Positions 49,510 through 64,000 of a stretch of 64,000 bases of DNA are shown here, piece by piece; positions within the stretch are counted from its first letter, which is position 1, and the number at the start of each line of letters is the position of its first letter. Location: contig NC_090723.1 of the NCBI RefSeq assembly GCF_040954835.1, forward strand, positions 4,040,001-4,104,000, in the 5' to 3' direction. The notes below the pieces were generated by a model that searched no databases, was not told the origin of the DNA, and was given only the letters and a program-made list of their open reading frames with translations. The position numbers and the translations under genes are program-made. This DNA is from Lepisosteus oculatus. Its lineage: Eukaryota; Chordata; Actinopteri; Semionotiformes; Lepisosteidae.

Positions 49510-50995
49510 AACAACCCCTGACCTGCCCTCCCCCCTTATACCTCCCCCCCCCCACCAAGTCCCTGCCAGAGCTTTACAGCAAAGAGACTGCAGAGCAGGG
49601 AGAAGCTCCACTCCTGCTCCATCGGCGCAAATCTGAAGACGTGCAGTTATATCTAACACACAGCAGTGACCAGCTTCATGCCTGGAGTATGCGGAGGATT
49701 TCACCTGCAGGCAAATGCCCAATTGTTCTTAAATCCCAGGTGAACTCTTCAAATCACGAAGGGACACAAATTACCCAACATCATACTCCGGATTAACTCA
49801 TTAATAGCTGAAAACCTTACGAAACTGGCACCTGGCAGTACACAGCTATGATCGGGATGTCCCCCACTGCAGTGGACACAACTGGGTGAGTCCTGCCTGA
49901 GCTGAGCGGACTTGGGTCCATCAGGGATCTTCTGTCCGTCTCGGCACGACAGTGACTCCTGGGGCCCGATAGGCACCTGCCGGCTTGCAGTGGTGTTAGC
50001 GCAAGACTGCTGCTCCCCCAGTCAGAGCTGGCGTTCCTGTAAGGCGCTGCGGAGCCCGCAGGCTTGCCAGCTGGGGACTGGACAAGGTGATGTGTTGGAG
50101 GTCCTCATTCTCAGCACAACGTACAGCAGTCCCCAAGGAAGGGAAGCGATTCACAGAGCGTCAGCGACTGCAAACTAGGTGGGTTCAGAATCAAAAATAT
50201 CTGTAGACTCCAGGTTTTTTGGTCAACGAAAAGTTGGTCCCAAGTGAAATGAAAGACTACGGACAGGGCAGACGTGGAGAACAGGAACTACGAACTCCTG
50301 GCATGAAAGGCTCAAAGCCAACAAGATAATCTGATCATAGCTGAAGGCAGGACCCCTATGCCAAAAACCCCAACAATTTAAAATTTTAAATTTAAAATCA
50401 AACTAGCAATTATGACCGCAGGTCAGCACGTCCGTTATGATTCCCGTCAGTACACAGCCACTGTTTCAGAGTGTCAGTTTCACACTCCGTCATACTGAAC
50501 CTGGAGTGAAGACGGTTTTACCAATGTCGTACTGCGAAAACATTTTAAAGAAAAAACCCAGCAGCGTTGGCACTTAAATTTCGAGCATGACAAACACTAG
50601 GAGAAGGTATACTAGATGACCGATAACAGCCTCTATGAAGGGGAGAGACCATCGTAAGAAGGCCGGAGCTTACAGCACTGCCACTCCTGTCCTCCTGACC
50701 TTCACAATGGGCTGCTCTTGACTAGGACAGAGAACGCCATCGTCAGACCACGCCCGTTATCTTTTAAATGTGCCAAACCATTTACATGAGTCAACCGGCG
50801 CAAGCTTCAAAGTGTGTATTTTTTTAAGATCATGAAAAAGAAGTATTTAAAATGATGTCCCTGCCTTGCCGACTGTGTGAGACCTGTTCCAAGCCCCTGG
50901 AGGGGACTTGTGGGGCATTAGGTGTGCTGTCATCTTGTGTATAGTGACTGCTCTGCTGTATTTCTCCCAATAAATATTTAATGCATTTTTTCTCG
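49510..50995 (+). other. CYB561 3' UTR
   Basis: About 1.5 kb from the stop to the likely cleavage site, with a C-rich start and no repeat seen. The extent rests on the poly(A) signal at 50969. Confidence 0.6.
50969..50974 (+). terminator. CYB561 poly(A) signal
   Basis: AATAAA in cccAATAAAtattt, followed by a T-rich stretch (tgcattttttctcgtttgctg) that suits a downstream element. It is the first canonical signal I see after the stop codon. Confidence 0.65.
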
Positions 50996-51839
50996 TTTGC
51001 TGCTTTAAGGGAAGATATACAAATATATACAAAAGAGAATATATACAAATATGCATTTCAAAGGAAATCCTTTTATGAGAAATGCCACAAGAATGCCATT
51101 CTGTAGCTGCAACACCAACTTCTGGGGAAACCAAAATCATTGGAAATGTTCTCTTAATGAAAAGTGCAGTAGATAGGCTTGCCCTGAGAGGATCACTGAG
51201 AATCATTCAACAAATCATCCTCTTGTTTGAATGCATTTACCAGTGATATCAGCTGAGCTGAACATCACTGCTTCTGAGAAACATTCTGACACACCAGGGC
51301 ATCTGCAATGCAATCTGCCTATTTCTTTTAAAAAGGGGAAAAGTAACGAGCCAACCACAGACCAGTTTTCTGTCTTTGTTTTTTTCTTTGAAGTGGTAAC
51401 CATTTATAAATAAGTACATTATTCTTCATACATACAGTGGATTGTACAGATTACAATCTTTCCGTAAGATAAAAACGCATTCTTTTTGAGTTTTTTTTTT
51501 AAACTTTATCACAGCGATCTGACAGCTCACATGTACAGACAATAGAACTCTGCTCAGCAAGCAAATACATTAAAATAAAATCATAAAAAACAAACTCTTA
51601 CTTCTGATCTCCTCTTGTGGAACAGGAGAGAAAAGAGAGGGTGGGTGACTGTTAGCGACACCAGCTCCCTCGCCTCTTCCCCACTTCAATACAATATTCA
51701 TATCGATATCACAAACCGCATCAGGAAATATTTATATATATACGTGTGAATCAGAGAGGAAAAAAAAGAACAAAACATGCATCAGATTATGTACAGCAAA
51801 AATCCTTTACATCAGAGATCTAGAAAAAAAGTCTTATTG

Positions 51840-54800
51840 TTCATTTTTAAAATTTTATTTAATTACATTGCAGAATAGAGCAGTTTCCGAGAACCTCTCC
51901 GCCCCGGCAATTTTCATTCAAAAGATAAAATCGATGCATCACCTGCTCTAGCTGTGTCCTCTGCACTGGAATTTATCTGAAGTAGGAACAGGTGTCCAGG
52001 GCCTTCAGGGTACAAGCCAGAAGATAACCTCTGGAACTAGCGTCACCTAGATAATCATCTGACATCTCCTCAGCCTTCCTGCATAGCTTTTGTAGTAGGG
52101 CTTCTCTTTCCCTGACCTTTAAAAAACAAGCACAAACACAGCTAAGCACCATCTACATCCCCAGATCACAGGACACCAGAATCACTGTGATAGGCCAACA
52201 AGGGCTGCACTGTCCCCCAACATTCTTACTACTACGGGCACTGAGTCGCCCACAGAAAACAACCACTGGAATTGATTAGAGGCTCATGTGCAGGATAATG
52301 TAGGATAAAATGCTTTACCAATTCAAGGACGGATGAACCTATAGTCAAGCAGAAATGTACTTAGCCAGTACTGAATAAATACTAACACATTTAAGCCATT
52401 AGCATGAAAGCCCACAGCAATCATCCCTTTTGTTTTTCAAAGGCACTAATGTTAAGAATGCCCTACCCAAATTCCCAGGGGGAATTCATAATCGGAGCAT
52501 TTTATGGCCTGGGTTGTGGTTGAAAGCCACGTGTGTCCAAAGACAGGGCTGTTAAAATCCAAAGGGCACCAACAGAGAATGTAAATACTGGTCTTGTCTG
52601 CTAGGACTCAAGCTGCACTTTGCAACAGAGGGGAGAAGTAAATTCAGAATAAGAATAGACAGAAAACATCAAGGAAAGCTCACAGGTCCCTTTCTAATTC
52701 CCCCACCAGGAATAATAGCTGCCTTTCTGATCACCTTCATAGCTATGCAACCCTTTCATCTGCTCCAGTGGTGAGGAGGAAAGAGGTCAGGACAGGGAGA
52801 CATAATACTGCAAAGACTTCATGCCCTGGGTCACAAACCCAAACCCCAAATGGACCAAGGTTCTCCTGCTTTGCCTGCACAAGCAACCATGTTTGGCAAG
52901 AGGTGCAGACCACAGACACGCTTGCCTGCTTCAATCTTAGTCTCATGCACTGCGACACCTCCTGCAAACAACATGCTGGTTTCCAAATATCAGCATTCCA
53001 GCTCATCACCTCCTTCAGAGGGTAAAGATCTCTCCACTGGAATTTTAGTCACCGAGTAACATGGGGTTACATGGTGTTGTTTTAACTTTTTAAAATAATA
53101 ATCAAGGACAAGTGAATTTCTTCAATGTTTATAGCTGTAGGCTGTTAAGAGCTCCCAAAGGACAGGAGCTGGCTAATTGTTAAGAGACTTCAAGGCATCA
53201 AAGCTTTCTCCTACTCTGAAGGACCCAGTGCAAGTATTTCTTCACTGCCTTAACCCACGTGGGAGAAGAAAGACTGAGAGGAAAGTGTGGCCCCCCCATT
53301 TGATTTTTTACAAGCCGAAAACAAAGATGGATAAAAGCTGTGGACAGTCTAATGGTACTGGAACAAACCCCAGTCTGTCTAGTAAAATAAATCGTTTGTA
53401 TTTAACTGCTGTCAAAACCTTTTCTTAAGGACAGCCTATAATATCTGTTAGATCTCCTTTTCATCTTAGAAAGGAGAAAATTAACTGGACAGAAAGGTAA
53501 AATTAATACAACATAACCAAAAGTCCTGCTTCATGTTTAAGCTTTATAATTTCTTATAATTAAACAGCAGACTGATCACTCTTCAGCTTTACTTTCACAC
53601 CCTGAAGCAGCTGGACACCTGAACACTACCATAAACTGAAATAAACTACTGTAGCTCTGGGAGTTGTAGTTCCAAAAGACTATACAAAGAACTACAATTC
53701 CCGGTAGCCAGTGCTAAGTTCATCTTCCTGTGTGGGACTCACAAAAGGACTCTTACCTCTGTGGAGTGAAGATATTACTTTGCCCACGTTTTGGTGAAAA
53801 CTGCCGGGACAAAGAGATTGACAGTAGGGGGTGAGAGGGCAGCGCTTATAGTTACAGGTGATTTGATAAAATGTCCCAATCTTTCGGCCATTATGTACAG
53901 CAGATACAATTTGTGCTATAAAGGCAATACATCTTATTTCTTAAAACTCTTTTTTGTTTTAAATTATTATGTATTTTATTTGCTTGGAAAAAATCCACCA
54001 AAGACAAGAACTGTTTGCTATTTTCTATTAATAAGAACAACTACTCACAATGAATTATCCAGTATTGTCATAAGTCAGAGAAGAATCCCCCTACACCCTC
54101 CAAAAAAAAAAACAGAATGAAAAAAATAAACAGACGACAGAACGGTAAAGTGCACCCTTATATACGAACTTCACAGGCTGTTAGTGTGGAAACCTTGTGT
54201 CGGCAATAATCATTAGAAAAGCTGAAAGAAAAGTCAAGGCAAGTAAAAACTGTGTGTTTCTGGACCCCCACTGCAGCTGCTGAAGGAAAACCTATTCACG
54301 ATTCCACAGTACTGTTTGTTATCTTTAAGTGCTGGAGAGGGACATGTCCAGACTACAGTATGTACTGAGAGTCAGACTGCAATTAAGAGTTACAGCGTAC
54401 AAACACACCCCTTCCAAAAAATGCACCATGTATTGACGTTTGCATAAATAAAAAAAAAACAGGGTACAACTGCAGCTCAAGCTAGATGAAGGTTAAAATG
54501 ATCCAGTCAATGCCAGTAAGCAGAAGGTACTGGCACTGCGCTGAAACTCTCTGTGACAACCATACCTTAAGACCAGTGGGCACATACAGCTTGCAGGCAA
54601 CATCATGAAAGCATACATCCACTGGTATTGCATACAGTATATGGCCTTATATTTCAATGTTTCCAGTTATATATGGTACAAAAAAATCACCATTCCCCTA
54701 GAACCCCTCCCACAATTATTTCAGTTTATTGGATTTCCCAGATGTTTCCTTTTGAGTTTCCATGAATGTTGTGATCCACAACTGCACCACGGTGAAAACT

Positions 54801-56132
54801 GTTACGTTTTTACAGACGCGATAAGAAATATGTTTCTCTTATAGATCTGTTTTCTATCTCTTCAGATTGCGTGCTGAGATCACTTCCATTTCCAACTCGC
54901 GAAAACAAAAATAAATAAGAATAATTACAATAAGTCAAAAGAACGCCAGCACACAAACTCTGTGACACGCGCACACAGTTAAAAATTCAAGTATTCAAAG
55001 GCTGCGAATGTCCCCTATTTGAAAGTGTTTTTTCCCCCCTAAAGTTTGAAGCAAGTTGCCCTTGACTTAACACAAAATGAAATACTACAAAAAATAAAAG
55101 CCAACCCCCCCCCCAGCCCAAAACAAAAACCAACCAAACCAAAAGTATATATATATAACTTAAAATTATAAATATTTTTCTCTTCTAGGTACAGGTTTGT
55201 CGTGAGTAAAATGGAAACATTACATTTACAGTATAGAACATGGCGATCTCTTTAAGAGCACACTTTTTTTTTTAAGCAGAGGAAATCAACTTCGTTCCAG
55301 GGGTGCGGCAGGAGAGGAGCCCAGGCTTCACCCTGAGGGTATCGTTACCGGGCTGACACTGGGGGGGACAGGGAACGAGAAGGGGCTTCCGATCAGTCGG
55401 GACACGCTGGAGTGTGGACGCCTCCGGGTCATCCACAGGGCCATCGGGACGCAGCCCCTCGCGTTTCTGACGCGCTTCTGAAATCGTCGTGGCGGGAGCC
55501 ACCCCCCTGGGTGTGACTAGGGCCAGGGTTTCAGATCTCATCATACAGAAAAGCAGCTTCGCCCGTTGCTACAGAAATAAAAGCTCAGAAACTAACAAGA
55601 AGGTACTGCAGTGATTTACTCTACAAGATAATCGCGAGTTGAGCATCCTGGATCATGTTTTTAAAATCACCATAAAGTGTTTTTTTTTTTGTTGTTGTTT
55701 TTAAATTTTAAAAAGCGATCTTCTAGAGGATTAATACTTCGAAACGTGGTGCATGCAAAACTTGCTTGCCTTTTTTTTTAAGCCGTTCTTTGGCTTAAAA
55801 TCGAATTTCGAAAAAAACGAAACCACCTACAGATTTTCACCTGCGCTGGAGTACTACGTCGGCACGGGACTACTGGAGGCTGTGGAGATCCCTAGGAACT
55901 GTGCTCGCTGCGCACGCGAGGGCGCAGATGGGCAATTAGTGCAAGACCCACACAGCATCACCTTTGTTGTGTGGGAGTCCGTGGGTGCGACTTGATTTCG
56001 TCATGCGGTTTTCAAAGTCTGTGTGCTCTGGACAGGTCTACATTCCTCCTCTGAAGAGTCCCACGCTTTGGGGATCCGAAGCCTGTCTCTGCTATCCCTT
56101 CCCTCCCCCTCCACCGCTAGCCCCTCCCACAC
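51840..56132 (-). other. Probable TANC2 3' UTR
   Basis: From the ESNV stop codon leftwards the sequence is AT-rich with long A/T runs and shows no exon. A 3' UTR of more than 4 kb is usual for TANC2. The end is set by the AATAAA at 51854-51859. Other candidate signals occur near 53974 and 54724, so shorter forms are possible. Confidence 0.45.
51854..51859 (-). terminator. Candidate distal poly(A) signal of TANC2
   Basis: The minus strand reads attAAATAAAattt here. A T/G-rich stretch follows to about 51765 on the gene strand. It lies about 850 bases from the CYB561 poly(A) site on the opposite strand. Confidence 0.35.
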
Positions 56133-60171
<4,039 letters not shown>

Positions 60172-61837
60172 CTAAAGCAAGGTTGGTCAGCAGGCGGCTC
60201 CTCTCGCGCACTCCATTGCCTGAACTTAACGCAAGCAGCTCTTTAATCGATATATTGATCCTGCTGATCAACAGCAACACAACTAAGGAGCTGGCTGCAG
60301 CCCAGTTCTGCAATGGAGAGAGCCGTCAGGTGTGTGCGACCCACAGCAAAGGCTAATCTGGGCCTGGCTGTGCACACGTGGTGGATACTGCAAATGAAAA
60401 GAACTGGCATAGCAGGGAAAAGCAAAGCATTTCGGTACAAGTAGGCCTAGTCAGCTCAATTCCAGGGCTTTCAAACTCAAGATAATTTTCGATACATTCA
60501 TCTATGTCTCTGAAATGTGAAGTATTTCCAATTCAGTTGATTAACTGAGTCACATGTTCCCTTGTGTTGCTGGCTCTGGCTGGAGGTCATCTACTTAAGA
60601 AACCCTATTGAATAACGACCCCAATATTAAACAAACCAAACATGTTTTCCAATGATTATTAATTACTGTTATTTTCAATGACTGAACATGAACAGCAGAA
60701 CTGCAGGTAAACTGATTCACTGTATGGAAGGACAAAGCCCCTGTGTGGGAGTGTGGAATTCAAACTTCACTTGGGGGGTTAAAGAGTTGGTTTTCTGGGG
60801 ACCCCTGCTGTCCTGGGAGGGCTGGGAAGGATGTGTGAACCGAGTGATCACTTTAGATTACAACAAAAACACCACTGTCCTCAACCCCCCAGTCTCAGAT
60901 CACTGTGGGTGCCGCTAAGTGGTAAAATGCACTCCGGTTTCAGGACTTGTGTTTGTGTATTATATTGGGATAAGAGAAATTTATAGATATAAATAAGAAA
61001 AGATAAAATATAAAATATATAAAATCTTATAAAATGATATTGAAATAAAAAAAACAAAAATACATGGTATGATGCAAAACACAAAACAGTATTAGACTTA
61101 ATTTATATAGATAAAAGTGGAGGCAGTCATTTGAACTCCATACAACCTCGCCAGCTGTTTACAAAACACCACTGTCCATGAACCAGAAGCACTGATATAT
61201 TTGGGATATGCTGGAACAACAGGCTCATTTTTCAACATGAACTAGATGATTGTTTTTTGCATATTGGAAACCTCCTATGCGACATTTGCCAACTGTCTTA
61301 TGAGGGTCAATGAGAAGTGTTCAGTGTAAAAGTTTAAAAGCTCAGCACAGAAAATGCCAATATCGCTTTCCCAGATCCCTCTGGTCCGTTCAGAGCAAAC
61401 AGTAACTCCATGAGGTGGACAGGTGGTCTGTGGAGGAACACCAGGTCCCCTTGGCCAGCAGTGTCTTGGGGAAACAGAGATACTAGGTACTGCAGTGCAG
61501 TAAAGGGCTTATTAACTCCTGCCGTGAGGCACGAGCTTCAGGGATTGAGAAACTGACACCTCAGCATCACTATGAAGCTGGACATCAAGCTCTTTAACTG
61601 CTTTTGTTTTAAGTATTTCTTTCACTTTAACCAAAAAGGCTGCCATCCTCATTCAGGACAGCCTCACGGTCAGCTGGTTTTCATTCCAGCTGAGCTCTGA
61701 ATGACTTGACTCAATCAAATCTGTACTGAATAACTATACGTTAGTTGCCGAGTTTAAAGAAATGGTCCCTATAAAAAAAGGGCTGTTCAGACTACTGCCC
61801 TATAAGCATTTCTCCAGACACACAGAGCTGAAATCCA

Positions 61838-62122
61838 TCCATCCATTTTTTAATTGCTTCATCCAATACAGGGTCTTGGGGGGACAGTCTGCCCCATTAA
61901 CTGTACAATATACGACAATGTACAAGCAATGGGTGCAAGGTAGGATACACTAGTATCCTGGGACACCTGTCCATCAGAGAACACAATTGTGGGAAGAAAC
62001 CCACGCAAACAGGGGGAGAACATACAGACTCCACGCAGACAGCACCCCAGGAATGGAACCCAGGGCCCCAGTACTGCGAGAGGTTAGTAATGCAAACCTC
62101 TGTACCACTGCACCGCTGAAAT
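61838..62122 (-). mobile_element. tRNA-headed SINE in TANC2 intron
   Basis: Antisense landmarks from tail to head: atccatccatccatttttta, caatacagggtcttgggg, gaagaaacccacgcaaac, acatacagactccacgcag, ggaacccagggcccc and gtaccactgcacc. Confidence 0.75.
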
Positions 62123-63086
62123 CTATCAGCACAAACCCACACAGAAGCATGGCACACGGGACTTGAACACACGTCACAACACACACGCCAAGTCAAAGAC
62201 AGCACAAGACCCACCCTGACAAGCTCGCACAAACGCAACGCCACAAGCGGTTGCGTGACGGAGCTGGCAGAAAGAGCGATGCACGGAGACAAAGACTTGC
62301 CACAGAAGCACACGGCCATATCTGCTCTCAGCCGTCCCTGCCTGAGAGTTCAGCTCTGCTCTGAAGCTCTCGCCTGTCCAACTCCCTCCCAGGAAAAAAA
62401 ACACTTCTTAAACCTGTGAGAGGGTATGCCACTTGTTCTTTTTCTTATCTGGTCCTGTTTCACAATATCTAAACTTCTACAGCATGAGCTGTACAAAAAT
62501 TGCAGGTACATCAACGCAACACAAAGACACAACATGTATTACTGTATATACCCACAGCACTGCTACATATACATACAGTACACATGCACAGATACCGAAC
62601 TTGAGTCAAGACACTCCCATACACATAGCACTGCACATTACACTTCCCTAAGCACCGTCACTATAACCCCTGCAATGCCAAGATTTCACTTTAGCTTAAA
62701 TTACATTTTACGACATTACTAAACTGGGTAAAGTGAAAAAAGAAATGTGGCGGGCACTTTTTATACTTCTATTTACTGGCTATAAAGTACCAGCAATACA
62801 GAATTGAAGAGGAAGTGACAAGTAGTCCACAAGGCTTTGAAATATTTGCATCTCAGCCCCTAAGTCTTCATCTCTGTTTCTGTCTCATGTATCTGACTGG
62901 GTGATCTTGAACTGTTGTGTTGCTGAAGGCGATATTGTGAGGGACTGAACTGCATTCTCCACTGGTTCCACCCGTTTTCAACAGGACTGAGATCTAAAGT
63001 TACTTATGGTTGGACAGAGTGATTTATCTCAGTCTTCTCCAACCAAGGATCCATCCCCTGCCACTGAGGGAGTTCAATGGTTTTGC

Positions 63087-63295
63087 CCTGGAGTTCCTGA
63101 AGTTTCTTGGGGAGTTAAAACTGAATTTAAAACCAAGAACAGGAGACACGTCTTTACTCTAAGGGCTGTGGGAGTATGGAGCAACCTACAGAAACAGCTG
63201 CATGAAACCCCTGTGTCAGTTAGCTACTATCAAACAGACTAGACATGCCAAATGGCCTCCTCTCTTTTGAAATTTTTGTTATGTTCTTAAAGCCA
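63087..63295 (+). mobile_element. Dispersed fish repeat of unclear class
   Basis: The text aagaacaggagacacgtctt, ctctaagggctgtgggagt and gccaaatggcctcctctc, then ttgttatgttctta, is the end pattern of a repeat widespread in fish genomes. It probably belongs to a non-LTR family. I cannot name it further. Confidence 0.55.
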
Positions 63296-64000
63296 GAGGG
63301 TACATCAAACTCCTTCCGTTTGCAAGAATGAAAATAAGCTTGGGATGAAATCGTTTTAAAATGTACAGCTGTCGGCACTCAAGACAAAAAGAAGCACTTA
63401 AAAGTAAAGAGGTTTCCAAATCCAAAACCATTCATCAAAATACAGTAGCCTTTCAGCTTGTAAGTAAAAGAAACAGCTCTTCACATATTTTGAATTTGAT
63501 TTTTAATAGGAAACCAATCTTGATTCCCTGTTAATCAAGTGAGAAAAACTCCAATTAATGTAATTACAAGACATTGAATTTAAGTTGGAAAAGACCTACA
63601 TTTGCACATATCAATTTTCACTGGGCGTTTCAAGGTTTCGGAGGACAATTATGTCTTGATTGCCTGTTCCACATATATTGTAAGTGATCAGTAAGGGAGA
63701 AGCAGGGTAAAAAAACGACAGCACAAACACCTGTGGTGCAAAAACAAAATTGGAAGCTAATGCATCAAGTGCAAGAAGTCAGGAACTACTGAGCCAGGAA
63801 GGATCCCACAGCAGCATCTGAATCCGAAAAGGCGGAGGATCAGACACTGCCGGCCTGCTAAAACTCAAATTCAGGCTCCATCATTCCTGACCTTTCCTTT
63901 CAGCTACTGGAATCTGAGCAACAGGAGTACAGAACCCAGTAGGCACAGCCTGACAGGCTTCGCTGGATGAAGCGAGCTTCAGCGCTAGTCTCCAGATCAA

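Noticed and set aside
52743..53059. ORFs on both strands near 52.8-53.0 kb
   Set aside because: They have no recognisable domains or splice-bounded conservation and lie in the probable TANC2 3' UTR.

Overview
This window is vertebrate nuclear DNA, most likely from a ray-finned fish. Its genes are split by GT-AG introns. It is littered with short retroposons of two kinds common in fish genomes: tRNA-headed SINEs and SINEs with a 5S rRNA-derived head. The proteins are clearly vertebrate but well diverged from mammals. The species cannot be named from the sequence alone.

Three genes are present, in the order known from the human ACE-CYB561-TANC2 locus on chromosome 17. (1) Minus strand, 1-20020: the 5' two thirds of angiotensin-converting enzyme (ACE). 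Seventeen coding exons give about 837 residues: signal peptide, the whole N-terminal catalytic domain with an intact HEMGH...E zinc site, and the first part of the C-terminal domain. The gene runs off the left edge before the second zinc site. (2) Plus strand, 43982-49509: a complete cytochrome b561 gene (CYB561), five coding exons, 253 residues, with all four heme-ligand histidines. Its 3' UTR ends at a poly(A) signal near 50970. (3) Minus strand, 56133-59976: the last two coding exons of TANC2, carrying the end of the TPR region, the long proline/serine/glycine-rich tail and the PDZ-binding terminus ESNV. One base is missing (or two are extra) in a five-base homopolymer at 57868-57872, which breaks the TANC2 frame.

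Layout: 1-20020 ACE exons and introns; 20021-20570 ACE leader and candidate promoter; 20600-43955 a gene-free interval of about 23 kb between the divergent ACE and CYB561 genes, holding SINEs, two LINE fragments, an inverted repeat and a tRNA-like relic; 43956-50995 CYB561; 51840-56132 probable TANC2 3' UTR, tail to tail with CYB561; 56133-59976 TANC2 terminal exons; 59977-64000 TANC2 intron.

The three genes are neighbours by old synteny and not by shared pathway. ACE is a membrane-anchored ectopeptidase of the renin-angiotensin system. CYB561 is an ascorbate-dependent transmembrane electron carrier of secretory vesicles. TANC2 is a postsynaptic scaffold. I found no new biological system. The items most worth checking are the TANC2 frame break, a compact inverted repeat at 28.2 kb, a chimeric two-SINE junction at 40.5 kb, and the short ACE interdomain intron where mammals place the germinal promoter.
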